DNA from: Robiginitomaculum sp.
GTDB taxonomy: Bacteria; Pseudomonadota; Alphaproteobacteria; Caulobacterales; Maricaulaceae
NCBI GenBank assembly: GCA_002733805.1
Contig: NVXG01000032.1
Coordinates: forward strand, 1 to 64,000
Direction: 5' to 3'
DNA: 64,000 bases
The position numbers were made by a program, and so were the translations under genes. The notes beneath the pieces were generated by a model. That model was not told where the DNA came from. It saw nothing but the letters and a program-made list of their open reading frames with translations, and did no database searches. Each line of letters opens with the position of its first letter. Position 1 is the stretch's first letter. Of the stretch, positions 46,511 through 55,397 are shown in pieces.

Positions 46511-46987
46511 GTGATTTTATTGCGTAACAGTATGGGGGTCGGACTATGTGCGATTGCCCTGTTTTTGTCCCATACGGCATTGGCTGCCAATGGGCCCACG
46601 GCACAAGGAGCCCATAATTTCTTTCAACTATTGGCCGACAAACACCTGCTTCGTGGTAGCAAGGATCGATATATACAGAACTATAAAGCCCAAGGGGAAT
46701 GCATATCAATTTGGGAGGATATCGACGGGAAAAACGACGGGGAAATTCGACATATAGAGGTTGACTGGAGCAGCATTACTTCAGCCCTCAACATGAAGGG
46801 TGCGGGTGGAGATTATGGCGATAGTGTTACTTTTTTTGGGTCTGTTATTTTTGAAACCACCGAAAGAAAAGAACATAGAAATGGCTTCCGACTCTATGCC
46901 GTTGATGGCGTCACACGAGACCGCATTTATAAGGCCGGTGAATTTCTACGTACCCAGTGCGATACCTTAAGCGCCACTGGGTTTTAA
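46511..46987 (+). CDS. Small secreted protein, unknown function
   Basis: A 158-residue protein with an N-terminal signal peptide (hydrophobic to about residue 25, cleavage likely after ALAAN or TALAA). The mature part has no recognised domain; it contains two cysteines (GECISIW and RTQCDT), which may form a disulfide. The start is GTG at 46511, supported by GGAG at 46499-46502 eight bases upstream; ATG at 46532 is an alternative that still leaves a signal peptide. It follows the symporter by 60 bases and may be cotranscribed. No function can be inferred. Confidence 0.6.
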   Translation: MILLRNSMGVGLCAIALFLSHTALAANGPTAQGAHNFFQLLADKHLLRGSKDRYIQNYKAQGECISIWEDIDGKNDGEIRHIEVDWSSITSALNMKGAGGDYGDSVTFFGSVIFETTERKEHRNGFRLYAVDGVTRDRIYKAGEFLRTQCDTLSATGF

Positions 46988-47109
46988 GGCTTATTCCCCA
47001 ACAGATACCCACCGGGTAGAATACTCCGCAGGCCACATCATTCAGAGCAAAGCCTACCAAAAATTTCAGTCAATCATGAAAAAGAAATGGCAAAGCGCTT
47101 GCTATTGTA

Positions 47110-47181
47110 TTAACCATAACGTATTAACATACTACTACATTAACTCAACTCAATTCAACTCAATTCAACTCACCGGGATTC
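47110..47181 (+). promoter_or_regulatory. Upstream region of the histidine operon
   Basis: The 11-mer TTAACCATAAC (47110-47120), also twice upstream of ccrM, is followed by GTATTAACATAC, whose arms GTAT/ATAC pair. A 10-bp tandem repeat (47141-47170) comes next, and GATTC (a GANTC) ends two bases before the yerC start. These are candidate binding sites for CtrA and for the operon's own regulator. The assignment is inference. Confidence 0.5.
47141..47170 (+). repeat. Threefold 10-bp tandem repeat before yerC
   Basis: TAACTCAACT, CAATTCAACT and CAATTCAACT lie head to tail, ending 13 bases before the yerC ATG. One-turn spacing would place the repeats on the same face of the helix. Confidence 0.85.
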
Positions 47182-47183
47182 AA

Positions 47184-47495
47184 ATGTCACAGCGCGAGAA
47201 AACCACCAACCGAGCCGATCACCGCACAGCTTTGGCTGGAGCTTTGCACTCCGTAACCACGGAGGAAGAAATGGAACGGGTATTGGTCGATCTATGCACA
47301 CCGGCTGAATTACGGGCGCTGTCTGAACGGTGGCATATTGCAAAACTGCTGGATGCAAACACCTTATCCTATCGCGATATCAGCACCCGCACCGGAGCCA
47401 GCACCACGACCATTGGCCGGGTTGCCCGGTTTTTGAAAGAAGAACCACATCAAGGATACCGGACCCTGTTGGACCGGGAAAAGAGCACAAAATGA
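47184..47495 (+). CDS. yerC: TrpR/YerC-family transcriptional regulator heading the his operon
   Basis: A 103-residue TrpR-fold protein of the YerC/YecD group: TTEEEMERVLVDLCTPAELRALSERWHIAKLL, then the HTH SYRDISTRTGASTTTIGRVARFL. It is the first gene of the histidine operon and its TGA overlaps the hisG ATG (47492-47495). Comparative work on other bacteria links TrpR-like regulators to his genes (a proposed HisR group). Placement here suggests it senses histidine or an intermediate. It likely autoregulates at the repeats directly upstream. ATG at 47184 is the family start; the longer open frame upstream covers the tandem repeat. Confidence 0.9.
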   Translation: MSQREKTTNRADHRTALAGALHSVTTEEEMERVLVDLCTPAELRALSERWHIAKLLDANTLSYRDISTRTGASTTTIGRVARFLKEEPHQGYRTLLDREKSTK

Positions 47496-48376
47496 CCGTA
47501 CGTTTACGACTAGCAATCCAAAAGAAAGGCCGACTGGCCGAAGAAAGCTTTGCCGCCCTGAAGAATTGCGGCTTGCGCTTTTCAGTGCGCGGCGATGGGT
47601 TATTGGCCCGCGTCAACAATATGCCGATTGATCTATTATTGGTCCGCGATGATGACATTGCCGGATTTGTTTCCGAAGGAGTCAGCGATCTGGGGATTGT
47701 TGGCGAAAACGTATTGCTGGAAGAGCAATACGTGCAAGGCAGCAAGCTGGATGCCCAAATAGACCGCCGCCTCGGGTTTTCTCGCTGCCGCTTGTGTCTG
47801 GCCGCTCCAGAAAACGGAAATGTCCAGACCTTACAAGACTTGAACGGCACCCGGATTGCCACAAGTTATCCCGGCGTTTTGGGGAATTTTCTAACAGAAA
47901 ACCAAATTGATGCGATCCCCGTTACCATGAAAGGCGCGGTTGAATTGGCCCCGCGCATCGATATTGCCGCATCGATTTGTGATCTGGTTTCCTCTGGTGC
48001 AACCCTCGAGGCCAATGGGTTGAAAGCATTTCAAACCATCCTGGAAAGCGAAGCGGTTTTGATCAAATCGGCACGACCGCTTGGCCGGGACAAACAAGCA
48101 ATTTACGACCGGCTGGTCCGGCGGCTGGATGCAGTCATCCGCTCAAAAGATTCCAAATATGTGATGCTGAACGCGCCCCGCTCCAAGATCGAAGACATTA
48201 CCCGGCTTTTGCCCGGCTCTGATGCGCCAACCATCATCCCCCTACCCGGCGATGATGATCTGGTAGCCATACAAGCCGTGTGTACCGAAACCGTGTTCTG
48301 GGAAACGCTGGAAGCGTTAAAAGATAACGGGGCGCGATCCATTTTAGTGGTCCCGATTGAAAAAATGATGAGCTGA
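47492..48376 (+). CDS. hisG: ATP phosphoribosyltransferase, long form
   Basis: A 294-residue enzyme of the first histidine step (PRPP + ATP). RLAIQKKGRLAEES, the GISDLGIVGEN-type segment (VSDLGIVGEN) and DIAASICDLVSSGATLEANGL (PRPP loop) are present. It extends beyond 220 residues into a C-terminal regulatory domain ending RSILVVPIEKMMS. It is therefore the long HisG_L form, as in enteric bacteria, feedback-inhibited by histidine and needing no HisZ. Most alphaproteobacteria have the short form with HisZ. The start overlaps yerC by ATGA. Confidence 0.96.
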   Translation: MTVRLRLAIQKKGRLAEESFAALKNCGLRFSVRGDGLLARVNNMPIDLLLVRDDDIAGFVSEGVSDLGIVGENVLLEEQYVQGSKLDAQIDRRLGFSRCRLCLAAPENGNVQTLQDLNGTRIATSYPGVLGNFLTENQIDAIPVTMKGAVELAPRIDIAASICDLVSSGATLEANGLKAFQTILESEAVLIKSARPLGRDKQAIYDRLVRRLDAVIRSKDSKYVMLNAPRSKIEDITRLLPGSDAPTIIPLPGDDDLVAIQAVCTETVFWETLEALKDNGARSILVVPIEKMMS

Positions 48377-48379
48377 CCC

Positions 48380-49684
48380 ATGCAACAACTCATCTGGAAT
48401 CAATTGGATAAAAAAGACAAATCCAAGGCGCTGGAACGCCCGACGGCCATCTCTGACCCGACAATCACCAACACCGTGCGCGATATCCTGCAAGCTGTGT
48501 TGGAGGAAGGAGATGCGGCGCTGTCCCGTTTTACTTCCAAGTTTGACGGGGTTACTCCGACCCAATTAAAAGTGCCGGAAACAGAACTGCAAGCGGCGTG
48601 GCAGACCCTGCCCGCTCTCGATCAAGCGGCTTTGCGCCAAGCCAAAACCAACATCGAAAAATTCCACAAAGTGCAATACCCCGAACCAATCGTTCAGAAA
48701 ATCATGCCCGGCCTTGTCTGCCGCCGCGAAGCGCGGGCCATTGACAGTGTGGGCCTTTATGTGCCCGGCGGCTCGGCACCCTTGGTTTCCACAGTTCTGA
48801 TGCTGGCGATCCCTGCAAAAATTGCCGGTGTGGCCAGACGTGTGCTGGTAACACCCCCCACCAAAACCGACGGTATTGATCTGCGCATTTTAGCCGCAGC
48901 CTATTTGTGTGGGATCACCGAAGTCTTTCAGGTGGGCGGCGCGCAAGCCATTGCGGCATTAGCCTATGGCACAACCAGCGTTCCCAAAGTCGCCAAAATC
49001 TTCGGGCCGGGTAATGCTTGGGTTGCCGCTGCAAAGTCCTTGGTTTCGGCCGTGGCTGGCGGTCCGGCGATTGATCTGCCGGCTGGTCCCAGTGAAGTAC
49101 TGGTTTTGGCCGATAGCCAAGCTGATCCAAGCTTTGTTGCGGCTGATTTACTGTCCCAAGCCGAACACGACCCGCTGTCCCAAGTGATTTGTGTTTGTGA
49201 TTCTGAACGCTTCGCCGATCAATTGCAGATCGAGATCACCGCGCAATTAGCCACACTACCCCGTCAAAAAATTGCGGCGGCGGCCTTACAAAATGGGCGC
49301 ATTTTAATCACCGAAGATCGCAACCAAATGATCGAGATTGCCAATTCATACGCACCAGAACACTTGATTGTTCAACTGGAGAACCCCAGCCAAATTGTCC
49401 CGGATATTCGCAATGCCGGATCCATTTTTCTGGGACCATGGACACCGGAATCAGTTGGCGATTATGCCAGCGGAACCAATCACACACTGCCAACTTTCGG
49501 CGCAGCACGCGCCTATAGCGGGGTCTGTGTCGAAAGCTTCATGAAATATGTCAGCATTCAAGAACTGACCCGGGATGGGCTGGCGGCTTTGGGACCAGTT
49601 GTGCAGCGCCTCGCCACGATGGAAGGGCTGGAAGCGCACAAGCGGGCTATCTCGGTTCGGTTAGCCCCGGAGACCATTTCATGA
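48380..49684 (+). CDS. hisD: Histidinol dehydrogenase
   Basis: A 434-residue zinc enzyme performing the last two oxidations from histidinol to histidine. It contains the SVGLYVPGGSAPLVSTVLMLAIPA block, AKIFGPGNAWVAAAK, DLPAGPSEVLVLAD and the zinc/catalytic segments LLSQAEHDPLSQ and YAPEHLIV. The C-terminal MKYVSIQELTRDGL is also typical. Length and motifs are full. It begins three bases after hisG and ends overlapping the fusion gene start (ATG at 49681). Confidence 0.97.
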   Translation: MQQLIWNQLDKKDKSKALERPTAISDPTITNTVRDILQAVLEEGDAALSRFTSKFDGVTPTQLKVPETELQAAWQTLPALDQAALRQAKTNIEKFHKVQYPEPIVQKIMPGLVCRREARAIDSVGLYVPGGSAPLVSTVLMLAIPAKIAGVARRVLVTPPTKTDGIDLRILAAAYLCGITEVFQVGGAQAIAALAYGTTSVPKVAKIFGPGNAWVAAAKSLVSAVAGGPAIDLPAGPSEVLVLADSQADPSFVAADLLSQAEHDPLSQVICVCDSERFADQLQIEITAQLATLPRQKIAAAALQNGRILITEDRNQMIEIANSYAPEHLIVQLENPSQIVPDIRNAGSIFLGPWTPESVGDYASGTNHTLPTFGAARAYSGVCVESFMKYVSIQELTRDGLAALGPVVQRLATMEGLEAHKRAISVRLAPETIS

Positions 49685-51339
49685 CCCGCACATTACAATG
49701 GCCCAAAACCATAGCCCGAAAAGCGGTGGTCAATTTTGAACCTTACAGCGCACGCGGCGGCATGAGCGGTGCGCTGCACCTTGATGCCAATGAATCACCG
49801 TGGGCACCGCCGCCAGTTACCAACACGGAAGATTTCAATCGATACCCGGAACAACAGCCCGCTGCGTTGCGGACCAGACTGGCTGACCTCTATGGGGTTA
49901 GGCCTGACCAAATCATGATCGGACGCGGTGCCGACGAAGCAATCGAAATTTTATTACGAACCTTTTGCGAAGCGACAAAAGACAGCATCCTAGTTTGTCC
50001 ACCGACCTTTGGGTATTATCGCGCCTGCGCCGAATTGCAGGGGGCCGGCATCATCGAAGTCCCGTTGCAGGACAAATATACTTACGATCTTGAGAAGGTC
50101 TCACAAGCCATTCGGTCCGTCGGACCAAGCCTGAAAATTGTGTTTTTATGCACACCCAATAACCCAACGGGAAATTGCATCCAGCCAAGCACAATTGAAA
50201 AACTATGCGCTGATTTTCCGGAGACACTCATTGTGGTTGATGAGGCCTATCAGGAGTTCTCGGATCAAAATAGTTTTGCCACGCAAATCGAACGCTTTAC
50301 CAATTTGATTGTGCTTCGCACTTTGTCCAAGGCCTATGCTTTGGCGGGCGCACGGCTGGGCGTTGCCATCGCTGACCCGCGAATTGTGCAATTGATGTGC
50401 AAGGTGTTGCCGCCGTATCCCATTGCCCGGCCAGTGGAAAATGCCGTGATGGCGGCCTTAACCCCCGCCGCAATGTCAATCTTCGATGCGCGGATGGATT
50501 TGTGGAAATCAGAAGTTAAACGAATGGCCGAAGCATTGCTTCGCTCCCCATTCGTGGAGAGCATTGCCCCATCACAGGCCAATTTCTTGTTGTTGAAAAT
50601 AAAAGACAGCTCGTCCCTGTTACGCGAGCTTGGCAGGCGCCAGATCAAAATTCGGGACATGAGCAAAATTCTGCCCAACCACTTGCGGATTAGCATCGGC
50701 ACGCCTCAAGAAAACGATATTGCCCTCGCTGCATTTGGCGTTGCGAATTGCGAGCAAATACCGGGCCGCATTGGCGAGGCACACCGAAAAACCGCTGAAA
50801 CCGATATTGCGGTTCGGGTTGATCTGGATGATGCGTCGAACACACAAATTCAGACCGGGATCGGATTTTACGATCACATGCTTGAAGCCTTAGCCAAACA
50901 CGGAAAGTTCGGGCTGGTGCTCACTTGTCGGGGAGACCTACACGTGGATGCCCACCACACCATTGAGGATTGTGCATTGGTATTGGGAACCGCTTTGAAA
51001 ACCGCATTGGGCGACAAAGCCGGTATTGGTCGATTTGGCTTCACCCTACCAATGGATGAGTCACAGGCGCGCGTGGCAGTCGATCTTTCCGGGCGTGCTG
51101 CCATGACCTTTAGCGGTCAATTCCCAACCGATCAGGTTGGGGATTTCCCGGCTGAGATGTGCCCGCATTTTTTTGAAAGCCTGTCGCAGACGTTGGGCGC
51201 GGCCATCCAGATCGAAGTGGATGGAGACAATACGCACCACATGATTGAGGCCTGCTTCAAAGGACTAGCCAAATGTTTGTCCATGGCATTTGAGCGGGAT
51301 CAATCTGGCGCCATTCCTTCCACCAAAGGCTCGTTGTAA
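49681..51339 (+). CDS. HisC-HisB fusion: histidinol-phosphate aminotransferase / imidazoleglycerol-phosphate dehydratase
   Basis: One uninterrupted 552-residue frame. Residues 1 to about 355 are a HisC-type class I/II aminotransferase: LDANESP (35-40), CTPNNPTG (157-164), VDEAY (186-190) and the PLP lysine Lys217 in LSKAYALAGARLG. Residues about 364-552 are a complete imidazoleglycerol-phosphate dehydratase with DHML (His399), AHHTIEDC (His425, His426, Glu429), THHMIE (519-523) and the terminal STKGSL. No stop or frameshift separates them, and the junction (about 356-366) is short. Together they catalyse steps 6 and 7. The HAD-type phosphatase (step 8) that enteric HisB carries at its N-terminus is missing. 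Overlaps hisD and hisH. Confidence 0.95.
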   Translation: MTRTLQWPKTIARKAVVNFEPYSARGGMSGALHLDANESPWAPPPVTNTEDFNRYPEQQPAALRTRLADLYGVRPDQIMIGRGADEAIEILLRTFCEATKDSILVCPPTFGYYRACAELQGAGIIEVPLQDKYTYDLEKVSQAIRSVGPSLKIVFLCTPNNPTGNCIQPSTIEKLCADFPETLIVVDEAYQEFSDQNSFATQIERFTNLIVLRTLSKAYALAGARLGVAIADPRIVQLMCKVLPPYPIARPVENAVMAALTPAAMSIFDARMDLWKSEVKRMAEALLRSPFVESIAPSQANFLLLKIKDSSSLLRELGRRQIKIRDMSKILPNHLRISIGTPQENDIALAAFGVANCEQIPGRIGEAHRKTAETDIAVRVDLDDASNTQIQTGIGFYDHMLEALAKHGKFGLVLTCRGDLHVDAHHTIEDCALVLGTALKTALGDKAGIGRFGFTLPMDESQARVAVDLSGRAAMTFSGQFPTDQVGDFPAEMCPHFFESLSQTLGAAIQIEVDGDNTHHMIEACFKGLAKCLSMAFERDQSGAIPSTKGSL

Positions 51340-51932
51340 TGAGCGTGGTGATTGTCGATACAGGCTGCGCCAATTTGGCCTCGGTCGGGTTTGCCATCGA
51401 GCGTCTTGGCAGTTCCAACCTGATCACCCGCGATGTGGAAGTTATCCGCTCGGCAGAGCGTGTTTTGTTGCCCGGGGTCGGGGCCGCACCTTCTGCCATG
51501 CAAAACTTGCGAGAGTTTGGTCTGATCGACTGCTTGCAAGAACTGACCCAACCCGTGTTGGGCATTTGTCTTGGCATGCAAATCCTTTTCATGCGGTCTG
51601 AGGAAGGTGCTTGTGGTGGACTTGGTTTGATTAAGGGCAATGTCACCCAGTTGGAGACCGCCCAATTTCCCAGCCCACACATGGGGTGGAACACCTTACA
51701 TGATCTGGCTGATGACCCTCTGCTTCATGGCATTAATGACGGTGATTATTCATATTTTGTCCATTCCTACGCAGTGCCGGTAAACCAATACACCTTGGCC
51801 AAAACGAACTATGGCACTCCGTTCAGCGCAATGGTTCGCAAAGAAAACATCTGGGGTTGTCAGTTCCACCCTGAGCGTTCCGGGCAAATCGGCGCACAGA
51901 TTTTGGCCAACTTCCTGCAGGTGAGGTCATGA
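51339..51932 (+). CDS. hisH: Imidazole glycerol phosphate synthase, glutaminase subunit
   Basis: A 197-residue class I glutamine amidotransferase that delivers ammonia to HisF. The nucleophile is Cys77 in LGICLGMQ, with PGVGA near residue 46 as the oxyanion strand and WGCQFHPERS carrying the catalytic His and Glu. The start overlaps the fusion gene stop as TAATG at 51337-51341. The length is usual. Confidence 0.97.
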   Translation: MSVVIVDTGCANLASVGFAIERLGSSNLITRDVEVIRSAERVLLPGVGAAPSAMQNLREFGLIDCLQELTQPVLGICLGMQILFMRSEEGACGGLGLIKGNVTQLETAQFPSPHMGWNTLHDLADDPLLHGINDGDYSYFVHSYAVPVNQYTLAKTNYGTPFSAMVRKENIWGCQFHPERSGQIGAQILANFLQVRS

Positions 51933-52654
51933 TATTTCCCGCCATAGATTTGATGGATGGTCGGTGCGTTCGACTGTTCCAAGGCGATTTTTCCCGACGC
52001 TCTGAATATGATATTTCACCGATTGCCATGGCCGAGCAGTTTGCCCGATCCGGGGCAGACTGGTTGCATGTTGTTGATTTGGACGGGGCCAGAAATCAGC
52101 AATCTGGCCAGTCAGAGCTGATCATCCAAATTGCCAAACAATCGGGTTTGCAAGTGCAGACCGGAGGTGGACTTCGCGAATGGTCACAGGTTCAACACTT
52201 GCTGGACAATGGGATTTCCCGGGTGGTGATCGGATCGCTGGCTATTCGCGACCCGGATCGAATTGCCCGTTGGGCTGACAAATTGGAGTCAGAAAAACTG
52301 GTCTTGGCACTGGACGTTCATGTTGATTCAGATGGCACACCTTGGCCGACATCCCACGGTTGGCAAAAGCGCTCAAAGCAAACATTGTGGCACGTAATGC
52401 AAAATTATCTGGACTTGGGCCTGCGTGATTTTCTGGTAACCGACATTGCCAAAGATGGTGCCTTGCAAGGTGCCAATCTTGATCTGTATCGCGACATTAT
52501 GCGCCGCTATCCGCTGGCTCATTTGATCACATCAGGTGGGGTCGGAAGTCTGGACGATGTTCGCGCCTTAAAAGCACTGACCCCAGCAGGAATTATCATT
52601 GGAAAAGCACTGTATGAAAACGAGTTTACTTTGGCTGAGGCCATCTCATGCTAG
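51929..52654 (+). CDS. hisA: ProFAR isomerase (phosphoribosylformimino-AICAR-P isomerase)
   Basis: A 241-residue beta/alpha barrel. [18 protein letters not shown] carries the catalytic Asp7, and [13 protein letters not shown] the second catalytic Asp. Half-barrel duplication is evident from the phosphate-binding GG and GV(G)S loops (QTGGGLR and ITSGGVGS). It interconverts ProFAR to PRFAR, the substrate of HisHF. Its ATG overlaps the hisH stop by four bases. Confidence 0.97.
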   Translation: MIFPAIDLMDGRCVRLFQGDFSRRSEYDISPIAMAEQFARSGADWLHVVDLDGARNQQSGQSELIIQIAKQSGLQVQTGGGLREWSQVQHLLDNGISRVVIGSLAIRDPDRIARWADKLESEKLVLALDVHVDSDGTPWPTSHGWQKRSKQTLWHVMQNYLDLGLRDFLVTDIAKDGALQGANLDLYRDIMRRYPLAHLITSGGVGSLDDVRALKALTPAGIIIGKALYENEFTLAEAISC

Positions 52655-53415
52655 CCCGGCGCATCATTCCCTGCCTTGATGTGCGCGACGGCAAAGTTGT
52701 CAAAGGCGTGCAGTTTCGCAATCATGAGATTGTTGGCGATATCGTCGAACTGGCTCTGCGCTACCGCCAGGCCGGGGCTGACGAATTGGTGTTTTATGAC
52801 ATTACAGCCAGCGTGGATGGCCGCGCGGTACAATCTCATTGGATCCGAAAAGTTTCCGAAGTGCTGGACATCCCGTTTTGCGTAGCGGGAGGCATTACCA
52901 GCGTAGAGCTGGCCCGGGAACGCTTAGAGGCCGGAGCCGACAAAATATCGATCAATACACCGGCCTTGCAACGACCGGAGCTGATCAATGAACTGGTCGC
53001 GGCCTTTGGTCGCCAATGCATTGTGGTCGGCATTGACAGTTTTGTCGATGACGCTGGGTTTTGGGTCAAATCCCATACGGGGGCCCCGGCACAAACCCGC
53101 GAAACCGGCCGGACAACCTTGGACTGGCTAGTGGAAGCTACCAAGCGCGGCGCCGGCGAAATTGTCTTGAACTGCATGAACCAAGACGGGGTCAAAAATG
53201 GCTATGACCTGCCGCAGTTGATTGCGGCTCGAAAGGTATGCCCGGTACCGCTGATTGCATCGGGCGGAGCCGGTGAAATTTCCCATTTTGAGCAGGTGTT
53301 CAAACAGGCCAATGTAGATGGTGCCTTGGCCGCCAGCGTATTTCACAAAAAGACCATTGCCATACCTGCACTAAAATCCCGGCTCAAAGCCACAGGAATA
53401 GAGGTTCGATTATGA
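52648..53415 (+). CDS. hisF: Imidazole glycerol phosphate synthase, cyclase subunit
   Basis: A 255-residue barrel forming imidazole glycerol phosphate and AICAR with His[20 protein letters not shown] (Asp11) and VVGIDSF (Asp near 130) are the catalytic segments, and [12 protein letters not shown] is the second phosphate loop. It overlaps hisA by seven bases and hisIE by four. Paired evolution with HisA is evident from the similar ends. Confidence 0.97.
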   Translation: MLARRIIPCLDVRDGKVVKGVQFRNHEIVGDIVELALRYRQAGADELVFYDITASVDGRAVQSHWIRKVSEVLDIPFCVAGGITSVELARERLEAGADKISINTPALQRPELINELVAAFGRQCIVVGIDSFVDDAGFWVKSHTGAPAQTRETGRTTLDWLVEATKRGAGEIVLNCMNQDGVKNGYDLPQLIAARKVCPVPLIASGGAGEISHFEQVFKQANVDGALAASVFHKKTIAIPALKSRLKATGIEVRL

Positions 53416-54002
53416 ACATAGATTTTGAAAAAGGCGGCGGGTTGGTTCCCGCCATCGTGCAAGACGCGGATACCGATCAGATCTTGATGCTGGGCTATAT
53501 GAACCACGAGGCGTTGGCTGCCACCCGAAAAACCGGGCTGGTCACTTTCTTTAGCCGCTCCCGGAAAACTCTTTGGTGCAAGGGCGAAACCTCAGGCAAC
53601 ACCCTCGCTTTGGTTGATATTGCCGTAGACTGCGATGCGGACACTTTGCTGGTTCGCGCCAAGCCAAACGGTCCGACCTGTCACACTGGCACCATTTCAT
53701 GCTTTGGCAATCAAGGCGCGACCGGCTTTGGCTGGCTGGCCAAGCTTACCCAAGTCATAGACGCTCGAAAAACTGCCGACCCAGCCAGCTCATATACTGC
53801 CAAATTGCTCAATGGCCCATTGGAGCGCTGCGCCCAAAAAGTGGGCGAAGAGGGCGTTGAGACGGTGATCGCCGCACTGGCTCAATCAAAACCAGAATTG
53901 ATCAGCGAATCGGCTGACTTGCTGTATCATCTCATGGTGTTGCTGGCCGCCAAGGACTTGTCACTTGATGATGTGATCGCAGAATTACGAAATCGGGCCT
54001 GA
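53412..54002 (+). CDS. hisIE: Bifunctional phosphoribosyl-AMP cyclohydrolase / phosphoribosyl-ATP pyrophosphatase
   Basis: A 196-residue fusion for steps 3 and 2. The N-terminal HisI domain has [18 protein letters not shown], the zinc/metal site [22 protein letters not shown] and cysteines near residue 74 and 92. The C-terminal HisE domain (about residues 107-196) is the helical MazG-like part with [13 protein letters not shown] and [13 protein letters not shown]. The HisIE fusion is typical of enteric and Bacteroidetes operons, whereas many alphaproteobacteria encode HisI and HisE separately. It ends the operon; a hairpin follows. Confidence 0.96.
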   Translation: MNIDFEKGGGLVPAIVQDADTDQILMLGYMNHEALAATRKTGLVTFFSRSRKTLWCKGETSGNTLALVDIAVDCDADTLLVRAKPNGPTCHTGTISCFGNQGATGFGWLAKLTQVIDARKTADPASSYTAKLLNGPLERCAQKVGEEGVETVIAALAQSKPELISESADLLYHLMVLLAAKDLSLDDVIAELRNRA

Positions 54003-54021
54003 ATTTCTTCACTCCATAAAA

Positions 54022-54050
54022 ATGAGGGGACCGACAACCGATCCCCTCAT
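54022..54050. terminator. Bidirectional hairpin between hisIE and porin
   Basis: ATGAGGGGA (54022-54030) pairs with TCCCCTCAT (54042-54050) around an 11-base loop, with A-rich sequence before and a T-rich run CTATTTGTT after. It lies between two convergent genes and can serve both. Confidence 0.8.
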
Positions 54051-54076
54051 CTATTTGTTCTGAGGTGAATCCAGCC

Positions 54077-55321
54077 TTAAAATGCTGCACCCAGAGTAAA
54101 CCAAATTTTCTGGGTATCCGTGGCAAAACCGTCGGCATTGTAATCAGCAAATTTCAAGCCGATCGAATAATGCTTCATGAATTTGGTCGATACTTGCAAA
54201 TCAACTTCCGAGCCGTATGAACCGCCGGTGTCAGCTGAGAAATCATGATAAATCGCATCAAATTTCACACCCTTCATCGAACCGTCTTGCACTTTGTAAG
54301 ACAATGAGCCGTAGAAATCTTCCAAGCCACCCGCCGGGGTGCCCAAGAACTTATCAGCCCAGCCATTGAACTTATGCAAAGTAGCCAATGGGGTCTGGAA
54401 CGAAGCCACTCCACCATCACTACCCAGTTTTTCATATCCGACTTTGCCAGTGAACCCATGGGCCGACAGCCCCAATGAGCCATGCAGATAATTCGTACTA
54501 AAATTGGTCGGATTACTGGCATTGTCCGTCTGGTTGGCGTATTCGGCCTCATAGAGGAAGGTCAGATTACCGCCGTCAATTTTGTGTTTGCCATCAAAGC
54601 GCACACCGAATGTCTTGCTGGACAGACCAAAAACCGGCGCATCATTCAGATCAATGATCAGAGCATAGGCCGTTACATTGCCAATTGGCAGTCCGCTGTA
54701 TTTGGCATCCAGAATTATCGTGTTGGTATCCAGATCGCCAAACGGGTGATCATCACCAAAAATCCTGTTTACATTCCAGACATAGGCCGCAGTAAAGGTC
54801 AGGTCAGGGACCGATGTATTGATCAGGGCCGCCATGTCCCAAGTCTGGTCATTTTGGCGCCAACCCACGGTACCCACAAAGCGTTGGTTACCGATATTGT
54901 GAGCCACCCGACCCGCAATCAATGTGGTGTTGTCAAAGCCGGTAAAGGCGACATAGGCCTGATTGACTGCGGTAATTTCCGGATCAGCAATCACTGGAAA
55001 CCTAGTCTTGCCGTTCACCGTGCTGTTAAATGCAGTGGCTCCGACATTGGTTACATTATCAAACTCAAGAACGCCGGAAAAACCTTTGAATACACCGGTT
55101 GAATACTTCAATTTGGTCCGCAAGGTTGACGCGAACGCATCCTGTGCAAATCCGGCTTGATCGACATTTTCGGCCCGGTACCTGAAACTGACCGAGGCTT
55201 TGCCGCCGGTTATGGCTTCGGCCAACGTGCTGGCTTCTTCTGCGAATGAAGGGCTGGCTGCCGCCATCAGGGCGAATGAGGCGATACCAGCAAAAAGGCC
55301 AGACTTCGTGGGAGTACGCAT
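54077..55321 (-). CDS. Outer-membrane beta-barrel porin
   Basis: A 414-residue exported protein. The signal peptide MRTPTKSGLFAGIASFALMA is cleaved after SPSFA or nearby. The mature part is alternating beta-strand sequence (SVSFRYRAENVDQ..., LEFDNVTNVG...) with few Lys/Leu helices, and the last residues IWFTLGAAF end in the C-terminal Phe of outer-membrane barrels. It resembles the porin/alginate-export-like barrels of Sphingomonads and Caulobacter relatives. An FNR-type box 63-76 bases upstream and the nearby nar operon suggest anaerobic expression, for example for uptake of nitrate or small anions. ATG at 55321 is the signal-peptide start; the frame is open 23 codons further. Confidence 0.85.
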   Translation of the reverse strand: MRTPTKSGLFAGIASFALMAAASPSFAEEASTLAEAITGGKASVSFRYRAENVDQAGFAQDAFASTLRTKLKYSTGVFKGFSGVLEFDNVTNVGATAFNSTVNGKTRFPVIADPEITAVNQAYVAFTGFDNTTLIAGRVAHNIGNQRFVGTVGWRQNDQTWDMAALINTSVPDLTFTAAYVWNVNRIFGDDHPFGDLDTNTIILDAKYSGLPIGNVTAYALIIDLNDAPVFGLSSKTFGVRFDGKHKIDGGNLTFLYEAEYANQTDNASNPTNFSTNYLHGSLGLSAHGFTGKVGYEKLGSDGGVASFQTPLATLHKFNGWADKFLGTPAGGLEDFYGSLSYKVQDGSMKGVKFDAIYHDFSADTGGSYGSEVDLQVSTKFMKHYSIGLKFADYNADGFATDTQKIWFTLGAAF

Positions 55322-55383
55322 AACGAGATTTCCTATGCAAGATGAATGTTGCCCTTGGGTAAGGTGGGTTACACAGCAAAAAA

Positions 55384-55397
55384 TTGACATAGATCAA
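55384..55397 (-). promoter_or_regulatory. FNR/ANR/Dnr-type box upstream of the porin
   Basis: TTGACATAGATCAA matches the FNR consensus TTGAT-N4-ATCAA at nine of ten defined positions. It is centred about 69 bases upstream of the porin ATG. The motif is close to palindromic, so strand is nominal. Confidence 0.55.
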
